NCBI RefSeq assembly: GCF_021155775.2
Contig: NC_060238.1
Coordinates: 15,104,542-15,168,541, forward strand
Length of the DNA: 64,000 nucleotides
Reading direction: 5' to 3'
Source of the DNA: Neodiprion pinetum
Taxonomy: Eukaryota; Arthropoda; Insecta; Hymenoptera; Diprionidae
The notes below the pieces were generated by a model. That model saw only the letters and a list, made by a program, of their open reading frames with translations, did no database searches and was not told the origin of the DNA. Below are positions 53,701 to 63,678 of the stretch, one piece after another (the stretch's first letter is position 1; every line of letters begins with the position of its first letter). The translations under genes and the position numbers were made by a program.

Positions 53701-53976
53701 GTATACAGGAGTACCGTATAGCTACTTTTTCTGCAAGTTGTGAAGATATTCATGAATTTCAAACATAGCTTTGTTCTGTGTCCACTCATCAAGAGTGCGA
53801 ATGCCGTGGCCAATCATCATTAGAAAAGCATCCACACGATCTGGAGGTGCTGGAGCACGTGGGCGAGGTGGAGGTGGAGGAACGACAATTTCCGGCAATA
53901 GGGCATTTAAGGCGTTCACTCATTTGTCAATCGCTTCGTGCGATCGTTTTGAAATTTTTGCTACTAGAAGAAAGGT
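53701..53976 (-). other. Short Pro-rich coding-like fragment
   Basis: Minus frame 53919-53722 encodes a PPPPPRPRAP segment followed by VDAFLMMIGHGIRTLDEWTQ and a helical tail. The end is faintly like BESS motifs of MADF proteins, but an in-frame stop lies directly upstream and the start is GTG. A transposon or gene fragment; I cannot assign it. Confidence 0.3.
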
Positions 53977-54450
53977 TGTGACGGGTTTTGAGTCCGCACT
54001 AATACTGTGGAAGGGGGGGGGGGGGGAACAATTAGAGACGGGGCGAGAAAGTCGGGGCCGATAGAATAGGTAAAACTTGGTGTGTATATTTGTGAAGGGG
54101 GGGGTACATGTGTTGCGATCGGGGGGGGTGAGTCGACTTAAACTACGAAAGGTACAAAAGGGTTGTAGACTTTAACGGGGGCTGATCACGCCTCAGCCCT
54201 TAGCGTCACTTAATACTAACTTATAGATACGTGCGTAGAGGGGGGGGGGAGTGTGAGGTAGGAAGGGTCGGTATTGCGGGGGGGGGGGGGGGGGGGGGTG
54301 TAGTGTGACGGGGAGTGTGAGGTAGAAAGGGTTGGTATTGCGAGGGGAGGAGCAGATCGGCTGTAGAATGCAGGCTAACCTGGTGTCGTCGGCGTGTGCG
54401 GGTAATGGTGTACGTGTGACTGTGTGAGTGTCGGTGTCTCTCTCGTTTTC

Positions 54451-54481
<31 letters not shown>

Positions 54482-54692
54482 TTCCCTCTTCGCTTCTCGT
54501 GGATTTCTTTCCTTTTTACTTCTTGCTGCTTCGCAGGCCGTGGTCGTACTGCTCGCTGGCGCTCGGCTCCGCCGAGCGTCGGTGGGCTTTGGTTACCTTC
54601 GGGTGTTTCCCGACGGGACGGGACTCACCCGTTCGGCTCTTCCCCGCGGGTTTGGGGTTTGTTGTGACTTGCACTCTAGGTGCAACGTCACA
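53977..54692 (-). repeat. 3' LTR of G3 (716 bp)
   Basis: TGTGACGGG...CAACGTCACA. It contains several long G runs (54004-54027, 54240, 54278-54298) and a CT-rich tract (54437-54482). Confidence 0.93.
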
Positions 54693-54706
54693 ACTCCCCC
54701 CTCCCC
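54693..54706 (-). promoter_or_regulatory. Polypurine tract of G3
   Basis: Minus strand GGGGAGGGGGGAGT directly before the 3' LTR. Confidence 0.85.
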
Positions 54707-55175
54707 ACGCGGGGCGAGGCCTATAGGGTGAGCCGGCTTCGGTGGCGGGTTTTGTGGTCATTTCGTCTGTGTTTTCTGTGGTCGTCTGCTCCGATCTGTC
54801 GGGGTTAGGGGATGTGGGTCGGGTTGTATTTGCCGGGTGTGCGTTGGGTGTGGGGTTGTTGGTTGTCTTATATCTATTTATTCTACTTGGTCTCTTGTGT
54901 CGTAATCGGAATTATGCTTTTTCTCTTATACTAACTTATTCTATTCTTATATTATTTTGTACTAACTTGGGTGTTTTTCTTAATCTATTTGTACTTAAAT
55001 TTTTCGTTTTGGTTCGGTGGCTCTCGTCGGTGTGGGTCTTGGTGAATTTTTGCGTTGTTCCTTGTTCCTCGTGGTTGCTTCTCCGTGGTTCTGCGTTGGA
55101 GTTTTTGGGTTGTGTTTTGTTTCTTTGGCCTCCGTCTGTCGTTGTTCGTCCGTCGGTTTGGTGTTGTCAGTTTAT
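54707..55175. other. 3' untranslated region of G3
   Basis: Non-coding on the sense strand; plus-strand open frames here are antisense shadows. A tandem-like duplication of about 100 bp (cgtccgtcggtttggtgttg and relatives, 55140-55285) overlaps the end of ORF3. Confidence 0.6.
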
Positions 55176-56558
55176 TTAGTGTTTTCTGTTTTGTTCTTTT
55201 TTTTTTTGTATCGTCTTGCGTCCCGTGTTGTGTGTGCGTCGTTGTTCGTCCGTCCGTTTGGTGTTGTCAGTTTGTCTAGGGTTTTCTGTTTTGTTCTTTT
55301 TTCTGTCTACGTATTGTTTTTCGTTTTTTGTATCGTCTTGAGTCCCGTGTGGTGTGTGTGGTTGGTTGGGGTGTTTGTGTATGTTCGACTGTGTCGGTGA
55401 GTGAGGTGGTGTCGGTGTTACTGTCTGTGTCGTTGTCCGTCGCTTGTGTCTGTGGCGTGGTTGTGTGTGTTGTTTCGATGTGTATAACTGTTTCTGAGGT
55501 GGAGGTGGTGGAGTCTGTGCGGTGTCGGTGTCTAGTGTGTTTGAGGGTTGTGTTTTGTGTGGTGCTGTTTGATGTGTGGTGTGTGGTTGGTGTGTGGAGG
55601 TGCTGGCTTCTGTCTCGTCTGTGTTTGTATGTTGGTGTGCCCGTCTGGTCATGTATCTGTCTCTTTGTGCCCGTAGTTCGTCGTCCAGGGTGCTTGTCGC
55701 TTGTAGGTTAGCAATTATTGATATTATTTCTGGGGGTGGTCCTATGTGTTTTTTGTCTGTCTGTCTTGTCTGCGTCGGTTCTGTGCGTGCTTCCATGTTG
55801 GCCAATGTTTGTAGGATCCTGTCTTCTGTTGTCTGTGGTCTCGTGAGTCTGGTACGTGTCCATAGAGCGGGAGATGCGGGGGGTGGTGTGTGTCGTGGTG
55901 TTGGTGTCGATGTGGGGTGTGTGATTGTGTGGGGTGTTTGTTTCTTTGTGGGTGGGTGTGTAGTCGTGTGCGTGACTGTGGTTCGTGTGGTTTGGGTAAC
56001 TGTTGGTGAGTGTGTGACAATTTGTGCTGGGTGTTGTGTGTCTGTGTTAGTTTGTGTGCAGGTTTGTACGTGTTGTGGGTATTTAGTGTCCCGGACCAGC
56101 CCGTGGCATTTTGGGCATTGCCTTGGTCCGGAGAGTGTAACTGTGTGTGTGGTCATGTGTGTGTGTGTTTGTGAGTGTTTCTGGGTGGCTGTGGGTGCAG
56201 TGGTTGTTATGTGTGTTGTTGTCGTGGCGGTCTTTGTTACCTGTATGTGTGTGGTGGGCGTCGGTAGTAAAGTTCGTCGGGTCTCTGTTTGGTGTGTGCC
56301 GTCGCGTCCGTATCTGTGTGGGTGTGGGGCCTGTCCTGGTGTTTGTAGTAGTGGTGTTCTCTCTGTGTTTGTATTTGTTGTCGTCGGTCTCGTCAGTCGC
56401 AGTGTCATCAGGGCTGGTATTCTCGGTTGTTTGTTTTCCATGTTTGTGTTCTGTGGGATGAATACACATGTTAGTTTATTTTCAAGATGTGTTATTGGGC
56501 GTGGTTCTTTTATTGCTTGTTTGATTATGTATATAATTTTAGGTCTTCTATGTGACAT
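55176..56558 (-). CDS. ORF3 of G3, Thr/His/Pro-rich protein with a small zinc-finger motif
   Basis: 460 residues from the ATG at 56558 (MSHRRPKIIYIIKQ), overlapping the pol stop by 34 bases in another frame. It is dominated by Thr, His, Pro and Gln. Near residue 150 it has CPKCHGLVRDTKYPQHVQTC, a C-X2-C-X12-H-X4-C-type finger resembling those preceding reverse transcriptases. A Glu/Arg stretch follows (DDELRAQRDRYMTRR), then a Lys/Arg-rich C-terminus. No signal peptide or membrane segment, so it is not an Env. The frame is uninterrupted although pol is broken. Family unknown. Confidence 0.7.
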   Translation of the reverse strand: MSHRRPKIIYIIKQAIKEPRPITHLENKLTCVFIPQNTNMENKQPRIPALMTLRLTRPTTTNTNTERTPLLQTPGQAPHPHRYGRDGTHQTETRRTLLPTPTTHIQVTKTATTTTHITTTAPTATQKHSQTHTHMTTHTVTLSGPRQCPKCHGLVRDTKYPQHVQTCTQTNTDTQHPAQIVTHSPTVTQTTRTTVTHTTTHPPTKKQTPHTITHPTSTPTPRHTPPPASPALWTRTRLTRPQTTEDRILQTLANMEARTEPTQTRQTDKKHIGPPPEIISIIANLQATSTLDDELRAQRDRYMTRRAHQHTNTDETEASTSTHQPHTTHQTAPHKTQPSNTLDTDTAQTPPPPPQKQLYTSKQHTQPRHRHKRRTTTQTVTPTPPHSPTQSNIHKHPNQPHTPHGTQDDTKNEKQYVDRKKNKTENPRQTDNTKRTDEQRRTHNTGRKTIQKKKEQNRKH

Positions 56559-59240
56559 TTTCCTATATTTTTACCGCTTTCTGTTGTCAACTCGTATATT
56601 GTGGGTGAGATTTTCTTAGTGATTATGTACGGGCCTATGAATTTTTTACTTAGCTTTGCTGCCGTTCTTTCTGGCCCGGATGAGAGTGTGTGGTTCTTTT
56701 TCAGTACTCTGTCTCCTTCCTTGAATTGAATGTCTCGTCTTCGTAGGTTGTAGTAGTGTGCTTGTTTTTCGTTTGCTTCTAATAAGTGCCTCAGTACTTC
56801 GTCTCTAAGTGTTTGTAGTCGTCTCAGGTGATCTGTCCATCTGTCTGTGTCTTGTAATTCTATTTCGTCGTCGTTCTCTAATTGATTTCTTAGACATTGT
56901 GTAGGATTTGATTCCCTTCCTAGGTTCAAAAAGGCTGGTGTGTGTTTAGTTGATGTGTGTGTACATGTATTGATTGCGAATTGTAAGCCTTGTAAGTGTA
57001 TGTCCCATTCTGTGTGGTCGTTGTTTACGTAGGCTTGGATCATTGTTTTAGCGGTTCTGTTGACTCGTTCTACGGGGTTGGCTTGTGCGTGGTATGGGGG
57101 GATTGTTGCGTGTCTTATATTGAATTTTTGTGTCAGTTCGCGTATGAGTTTGTTTATGTATGGTGTGCCGTTATCTGTTAGTAGTATGCGTGGTGTACCC
57201 CATCGTGATATTACGTGTGAGTGGAATATCTGTTCTACTGTTTTTGCGTTTGCTTTGCGTATCGGTATAATTTCCACCCATTTGGTGTATAGGTCTTCGA
57301 ACACTATGATGTATTGGTTTTTTTGCTTTGATAGTGGGAGTGGGCCCATGATGTCTGAGGCTACTACTGTCCACGGTTCTTCAATTATTCTAGTACCCAT
57401 TAGCCCTGCCGGTCGCGCTTGTATTGTTTTTATTCTTTGGCATATGTCACATTTTTTTATGTAGTTTACTGTGTCTCTGTACATCCCTGGCCAATAATAT
57501 TCTTTGGCTACTCTTTGGTATGTCTTTTCGATCCCTAAGTGGCCTGCTTGTGTTACGTCGTGATTTTCGTGTAGTATGTGTGTTATTTTGTCTTTGGGTA
57601 TTACTAGTTTCCATGGGTTTGTGTCTGGTAGGAGGTTTGAGTGTAGGGGGTTAGGGCGGTGGAAGTATAGTTGATTGTTTCTGATTCGCCATGATTCGTT
57701 TTTGTCTGGGCGTGTTTGTACTTGTGTTTTCTTGTATGTGTACCATTTGTCTGTCGTGTCTTCTATTGTTTCTATGTGTTCTTCGTCTTCGTGTCGTCTT
57801 GAAAGTGCGTCTGGTACGTCGTGCATTGTACCTTTTCGGTGTGTGATGTCAAAGTTGTATTCTGATAGTTCTAGTGCCCATCGTGCAAGTCGGCCTGTGG
57901 GGTTTTTTAATTCTCTAAGCCACTTCAGTGCGTGGTGATCTGTAATGACTTTAAAATGGTATCCTTCCACGTATGGTCTGAATTTTTTAATGGACCAGAG
58001 TACCGCCAAACATTCTCTCTCAGTGGTGGAGTATTTACGTTCAGCCTCGCTTAGCGCACGGCTAGCGTATGCTATGACATGCTCTTCGTCATCGAGAGAT
58101 TGTGTTAGTACGGCACCTATCCCTGTTCCGCTAGCGTCTGTTTGTAGTGTGAATGTTTGTGTGTAGTCTGGGCATGCGAGTGTGGGTGGTGATGTGAGTG
58201 CGTGTTTGATTGTGTTCATTGCGTTTTCTTGTTCTTCCCCCCAGTGCCATTTCTGGTCTTTTTTCAGTAGTCGTGTTAGTGGTTCTGTAATGTGTGCGAA
58301 GTTAGGTATAAAGCGTCTGTACCATGATGCCATGCCAATTAGTCTCCGTAATTGTTTTATTGTTTTTGGGCTTGGGTAGCTTTCTATGGGTTGTGTTTTG
58401 TCAGGGTCTATGTGTAGTCCGTGTCTGTCTACTATGTATCCGAGATATTTTACTTGTGCGCATCCGAATTAGCACTTCTCTGGGTTTATTGTTAGTCCCG
58501 CGTCTGTAATTCTTTTGAGTATTTGTTCTAGTCTTTGTAAGTGTTCGTCAAATGCTCGTGTTACTATTATTATGTCGTCTGAGTATGCGAATGCATATGG
58601 TTCGCATTCTGGGCCTATGAGTCTGTCTAGTAGTCTTTGGAATGTCGCCGGTGCGCCTGTCAGTCCGTATGGCATTCTTTTAAATTGAAATAAGCCCATT
58701 CCCGGGACTGTAAAGGCTGTTATGTGTTTGCTGTCTTCGTTAAGTGGTATTTGAAAGTATGCTTGGCTTAAGTCGATTTTTGATATGTACTGTGCTGTCC
58801 GTAGTTTGTCTAATATTGCTGTCATGTATGGTAGTGGGTATGCGTCTTTTTTTGATACTGAGTTTACTTTTCTGAAGTCTAAACAGAAGCGATATGTGTT
58901 ATTTGGCTTTTTTATCATGACAATTGGGCTCGACCATTCACTTTCTGATGGTTCTATCACGTCTTCTCTCAGCATTTTGTGTATTTCTGTGTGGATGGCT
59001 TCTCTAATTTTTGGTGATACCATATAATATCTTTGTTTTATGGGTGCGTGTCCTTGTGTGTCTATTTTGTGTTTGATTAGGTGTGTTAGGCCGAGTTGGC
59101 CTGGTAGTGTTGAGATTTTCTGCTGTATTGTCGTCTGTAGTTGTGTGTGTTGTGATTGTGTGAGTTCTTGTATTCCAGCGCATATCTGTGGTTCGGTTTC
59201 TTTGTCGGTTTGTGTGTCGTCTGTTGTTTGTGCGTTTGTG
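56525..59240 (-). pseudogene. pol: RT-RNase H-integrase of G3, one nonsense codon
   Basis: Frame from about 59240 to 56525, broken only by TAA at 58469-58471 (EKC-stop-FGC, where relatives have Glu or Lys). RT: KPNNTYRFCLDFRKVN, MPYGLTGAPATFQRL and AYSDDIIIVTR (catalytic YxDD, about 58570). RNase H: TLQTDASGTGIGAVL (about 58135). Integrase: zinc finger HDVTQAGHLG...KKCDICQRIK (about 57560-57440), Asp in ASDIMGPLP and LTDNGTPYIN and Glu in PVERVNRTAK (about 57060). It ends GKCHIEDLKLYT. The upstream join to protease is shifted at a C7 run. Confidence 0.88.
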
Positions 59241-59283
59241 GGTTTATTTTTTGATTAGTGATTTGTGTGTTCTGTGGGTTGTC

Positions 59284-60039
59284 TTATGGGGGGGTGTTTT
59301 CCGGTGGTGTCTTTGTGCTGGGTAGTGTTGGTGTTAGTGGTTTTTGTATTATGGTTGTTTTTTGTGTGTTTTCGTGTCTTTCTGTTGTTTTCGGGTTCGT
59401 TTGTTGTTTCGTTGCTTCTAATTTTTCTGCTGCTTTTGCTTGTTTTGTGTGTGTTTGTGTTGATTGGTGTCGTATTTTTCGTGTTTGATGTATTTGTATG
59501 TATTCTTTGAGTGGTGTTGGTAGTTCTTGTGGTCTGGCTTGCATGTGGTAGTGTGTCTGTGGGTCGTCTATAAGTGACCATGTGTTTTTTCCATAATTTA
59601 TTTGTATTCCAAATCTCACTAAGCCGCTGTTCCCAATGATACATTGCGAGCCTAAGTTTGGTATTAATCCGAAATTAATTTCTTTTGTTATGTTGCCGAG
59701 GCGTATTAGGAGTGTTACTGCTCCTTCTATCGTCACCTGTGTGCCGTTTCCCATTGTAGCTGTTCTGTCGGGTGTGTCGTCTATTGGTGTGTCTGTGTTG
59801 TGTAGTATTTGTATTACTTCTGCGCCTAGGTATGAGTGTGTCGCGCCTGTGTCTATTAATGCGTTTAATTCGTGACCGTGTATTTCGATTCTGATCTGAA
59901 ATCTACTTTCCGTTCTGTTGTTATCTGTTGTAGGTGCTACTGTCTCGGTTGTGTTTGTGTTGTTTGTGGGGTTGCCCTCCACCCTTGCTGGGTCAACCCT
60001 TACTCGTTTCCCTGGTTCTGTACCTGTGTGCATTGCCAT
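59284..60039 (-). pseudogene. Protease region of G3
   Basis: In -1 frame relative to gag. Encodes LNALIDTGATHSYLG, the retropepsin active site, then IGNSGLVRFGI and a Lys/Gln/Thr-rich linker ending NTPP-stop at 59284. The stop follows a C7 run (plus-strand G7 at 59288-59294); a one-base change there would join the RT frame, so this is probably an indel. Confidence 0.85.
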
Positions 60040-61374
60040 TCGAAGTGTCCGGGTTGGTTGCAGTTAAAGCATCTGCGTGGTGTTGTGCCTGTGTTTGAGT
60101 TCGTTTGTGTTTGTTGCGGAGTGTAGTGTGGTGAGTTATACGTGATTGCGGGGTATCGAGTCTGTTGCGTGTTTTGGTTTGTTTGGTTTCGTCGTATGTT
60201 GTCTGTGAGTGCTGGTGGTATATTTGGTGTTGCGAGTAATGCTGGGCGGGGTTGTGTTTGTGCGTACTTGTATGGGATGTATTGTGTGTGGTGTGTTTGG
60301 TGTGTGTAGGTTTCTCGTGGGTGTGTGTAGTTATTTAATATTGTTTGTCTTGTGTTTTCCCATTCGATGTTTGCTTCCCATTCTTTCGCGGCTATTTCCA
60401 GTTGGTCGAAGTTCGCGAAGTCGTATGGTTTTATGTATGCCTTGTATTCTATTTTCATGTTTCTGTATGCCAAGTCTAATTGTGTTCGTGGGTGTTATGG
60501 TGGTTTTAGTTGTGATAGTAGTGTTCTAAATTGTATTAGGAATTGTGGAAATTTTTTGTGTTGGTCCTTGTACGTAGTTTTTGATTTTTTGTTCCAGTCT
60601 GTCCCTATGTTGTATGTCTTGAAATGCGTGTGTGATGTCTCTTTCGAATTCTTCCAGTGTTCGCCATTTGCCTCTATTCAATCTGTACCAGTTTTTTGCG
60701 TCACCTTCGAGTATCGGGCTGAGGTTGTTGAATAATTGTGTATCGTGTATTTCATAACCCGTTTGGTAGTCGCGGAGATTTTGTAAAAATTCGTCTATGT
60801 CTTCGTTTGTGTTTCCTGAGTATTTTATGTTTCATGTTTGTATTGTTTTCATTGCCATTGCTGGCTGATTCCAGTATGTACTGTTCGGGTTTGGTGTGTG
60901 GTTTAGGTGTGTCGTGTTTTGGTTGTTTGTGGGGTGTATTGACTGTGTGCTGTATATGTGTGGGTCTTCGTATTCGTTTCTGTCGCTTGGTAGTGCTCCG
61001 AGGTCTATCAGGTTTTGTATAAGTCGTGTGTTACGTGTGTTGGTGGCTAAAAATGTGTCTGTTCCCGTGAAGTGTCGGTTCGTTTGACTGGTTGTTACCG
61101 TGTTAGTTTGCGTGTGTGTAGGTGTTGGGATTGTATTGTATGTTTGTGTGGGATTTGTTGGTTCTGGGCTTTCTTGGTGTTGGATTTGTGTACTATGTAA
61201 GTTGTGTGTATTCTCTATGATAGCTGCATCGATTATATTTATTGCGTTCGGTGAATTTATCGTATGTCGTCTATTTATTTCCTGTGTTTGGGTCAGCGTT
61301 TGTTGGTCTCGTGTCACGCGCGGCTCGCTCTGTGTCAAGTTGTTTTGGTTGCGTTCGGGTGTGTGTATGTCCAT
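60000..61374 (-). pseudogene. gag: Gag of G3, frameshifted
   Basis: N-terminal frame 61374-60832 (MDIHTPERNQNN, Thr/Asn-rich). The capsid region 60831-60474 is readable only across frame changes (NLRDYQTGYEI, EEFERDIT, FQDIQHRD-like pieces). C-terminal frame 60473-60000 ends in the zinc knuckle CFNCNQPGHFEWQC and NQGNE-stop. The frameshift heptamer is embedded in the last codons. Confidence 0.85.
60006..60012 (-). promoter_or_regulatory. -1 ribosomal frameshift heptamer G GGA AAC (G3 gag/pro)
   Basis: Gag zero frame reads CAG GGA AAC GAG TAA. The -1 frame GGG AAA CGA GTA AGG is the protease frame. Confidence 0.8.
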
Positions 61375-61583
61375 GTGTTCGCGCGCTAGGCCTTGCGGTT
61401 CTCTGTGTCCTTGGTCTGCAATTGTGTGTATCGTGTTTGGTAGTGTGTGTGTTCAACTGTCTTTATTCGAATTTTCGTGACTGTGTAGCTTTGTTTCGTG
61501 AGCCTATGTGTACTTTGTTAGCGTTTATTCTTATGTTTAGTCTCTTAATTGTTCGGATTTGGGGTAAAAATGTGGGTAATTTA

Positions 61584-61595
61584 CGTTGGGCGCCA
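61584..61595 (-). promoter_or_regulatory. Primer binding site, tRNA-Lys type (G3)
   Basis: Minus strand TGGCGCCCAACG, a few bases after the 5' LTR. Confidence 0.85.
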
Positions 61596-61598
61596 ATT

Positions 61599-62334
61599 TG
61601 TGACGGGTTTTGAGTCCGCACTAATACTGTGGAAGGGGGGGGGGGGGAACAATTAGAGACGGGGCGAGAAAGTCGGGGCCGATAGAATAGGTAAAACTTG
61701 GTGTGTATATTTGTGAAGGGGGGGGTACATGTGTTGCGATCGGGGGGGGTGAGTCGACTCAAACTACGAAAGGTACAAAAGGGTTGTAGACTTTAACGGG
61801 GGCTGATCACGCCTCAGCCCTTAGCGTCACTTAATCCTAACTTATAGATACGCGCGCGGAGGGGGGGGGGGAGTGTGTAGGGTGACGGGGAGTGTGAGGT
61901 AGAAAGGGTCGGTATTGCGGGGGGTGGGGGGGGGGGGGGGTGTAGTGTGACGGGGAGTGTGAGGTAGAAAGGGTTGGTATTGCGAGGGGAGGAGCAGATC
62001 GGCTGTAGAATGCAGGCTAACCTGGTGTCGTCGGCGTGTGCGGGTAATGGTGTACGTGTGACTGTGTGAGTGTCGGTGTCTCTCTCGTTTTCTCTCTCTT
62101 TCTCGCTCTCTCTCTCTCTCTCTTTCCCTCTTCGCTTCTCGTGGATTTCTTTTCTTTTTACTTCTTGCTGCTTCGCAGGCCGTGGTCGTACTGCTCGCTG
62201 GCGCTCGGCTCCGCCGAGCGTCGGTGGGCTTCGGTTACCTTCGGGTGTTTTCCGACGGGACGGGACTCACCCGTTCGGCTCTTCCCCGCGGGTTTGGGGT
62301 TTGTTGTGACTTGCACTCTAGGTGCAACGTCACA
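61599..62334 (-). repeat. 5' LTR of G3 (736 bp)
   Basis: Same ends as 53977-54692. About 20 bp longer through an extra GTGACGGGGAGTGTGAGG-type unit near 61875-61910. Followed by AGGT. Confidence 0.93.
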
Positions 62335-62338
62335 AGGT

Positions 62339-63588
62339 ACATTTATTCATGCATAACATTATGCAATCACAGCATGTCTGTTCCAATATATGCATTTGCT
62401 AGGTTCCGCGTCAGCAACGTGATTATATTCTTTTTCACAACCGTCTATGCCTTAATCTGTACTTATGTTAGAAACGCTTCTGGGAAAAAATAACTGATTA
62501 ATGTATTTCATGTACCATATAAAAAATTATTAGTAATGGATCATAATTATTTCTTTTCAATACCTCTTCCGGCCGAGATTCACATCTTGCACAAATTTCA
62601 TGATTTCATAGTATCGGTTTTTAGGAGACAAAAACACCATATACGCAAGTATATAATTATGTTTAATTATTGTAAAGACAGTATATTTGAGTGAGAAACG
62701 GAGTGTGATTCCAGCTCTTTCTCTAGACTGCTTGACAAAGGAGAGATCGAGATATATACAGGGGCACACGCTCACCAACGCTCATCACACAAATCTATGT
62801 AATACTATGTAACATATAAATATGTATATGAGTGGATTATAAGGCGTACACATATATTTGTTTCATATATTCTAATTCTGGTGAATTGTTGTATGGATAT
62901 TATTCTTGGATATGAAGGTCATGAACAAAAATACTATTTTTGTGTTAGCGTTTCAGCCCGGATGGGGGCCCTCCTCAGAACGATTTAATTCAGAACATCC
63001 TGTAATGATTGAAATATAACTGCTCATTGTACACGGCACGATCGGATTAGGTTAGACCCAGGGAGTGGGGCACCTGGTCGCAAATTTAAGGAGAAAATTA
63101 GGTGGTTTGGTCTACGTGTCTCCAGGAGGAAGGAGGTGCGGAGGTTTTGCTCTCTAAAAAGAAATCGTGATCGATCCAAAATCGACCAATTAAAAATAAT
63201 AAAGTAAATCCAAAGTACGAGGACATACCTTTCAAATTAAAAATTAAACACTCCAAAAGCCAAGCCCAAATTTAAAAAGAGACGATATAGAACGAAGAAA
63301 TAATAAAAGTGCAATCAAAAATATAATGCCTTGACGAAAGACGGTTATTGACAATTATTTATAATCTCAATAATATTCACCAGTTTCAACCATACACACT
63401 GTTTTAAACAATATACACCTGGAATGAATGAATTGTGGAATGGATGAATGAATGAATTTTAAACCTAATGACGGCTCATGTGTGGACATATTTATAAATA
63501 AATTAAAATTTTCACTCTACTATTCATAGTTTATAAAAGATTTTTAATATTGATTTCGCATAATTTTTAATTTTCAAATAATCTTATA
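62339..63588 (+). other. Non-coding stretch: Penelope tail and LTR of the next element
   Basis: 62339-62930 has no recognised feature. A hammerhead-like Penelope tail lies at 62943-62985 on the minus strand. The part up to 63588 must contain the LTR of the element whose PBS is at 63589; its left boundary could not be placed. (GAAT)n-like repeats lie at 63423-63457. Confidence 0.5.
62943..62985 (-). ncRNA. Hammerhead ribozyme motif, Penelope type
   Basis: Minus strand CGTTCTGAGGAGGGCCC...GGGCTGAAACGCTA: both core boxes (CTGAGGA and GAAAC) are kept, with a GGCCC/GGGCT stem II and complementary CGTT/AACG-type flanks. Best conserved of the three motifs in the window. Confidence 0.65.
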
Positions 63589-63606
63589 ATTGGCGCCCAA
63601 CGCGAA
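63589..63606 (+). promoter_or_regulatory. Primer binding site, tRNA-Lys type (fourth LTR element)
   Basis: TGGCGCCCAACGCGAAGG, 90 bases before a gag-like ATG. Confidence 0.75.
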
Positions 63607-63678
63607 GGTTCGAAAGCTAGGAAAAAAGTGTGAATGATTAAGAGGTTGAGATAAAATTGAGAATTTTCAATCAATTGC

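Larger units (their letters stand above)
53977..62334 (-). mobile_element. Ty3/gypsy element G3, full length, with a third ORF
   Basis: 8.36 kb read right to left: LTR, tRNA-Lys PBS, gag, -1 site, protease, RT-RNase H-integrase, a 460-residue extra ORF, polypurine tract, LTR. TSD AGGT on both sides (53973-53976, 62335-62338). LTRs differ in length (716 and 736 bp) through tandem changes in the G-rich part. Gag has a frameshift, and there is a C7 frameshift and one TAA in RT, so the copy is inactive. The sense strand is strikingly rich in A and C. Confidence 0.94.

Noticed and set aside
53722..53919. Host MADF/BESS transcription factor gene
   Set aside because: Only a faint BESS-like tail, no MADF domain, an in-frame stop directly upstream and no ATG.
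55017..56619. Long Val/Cys/Leu-rich plus-strand ORFs opposite ORF3 of G3
   Set aside because: They reflect the skewed composition of the element; the sense strand carries the recognisable genes and the zinc motif.
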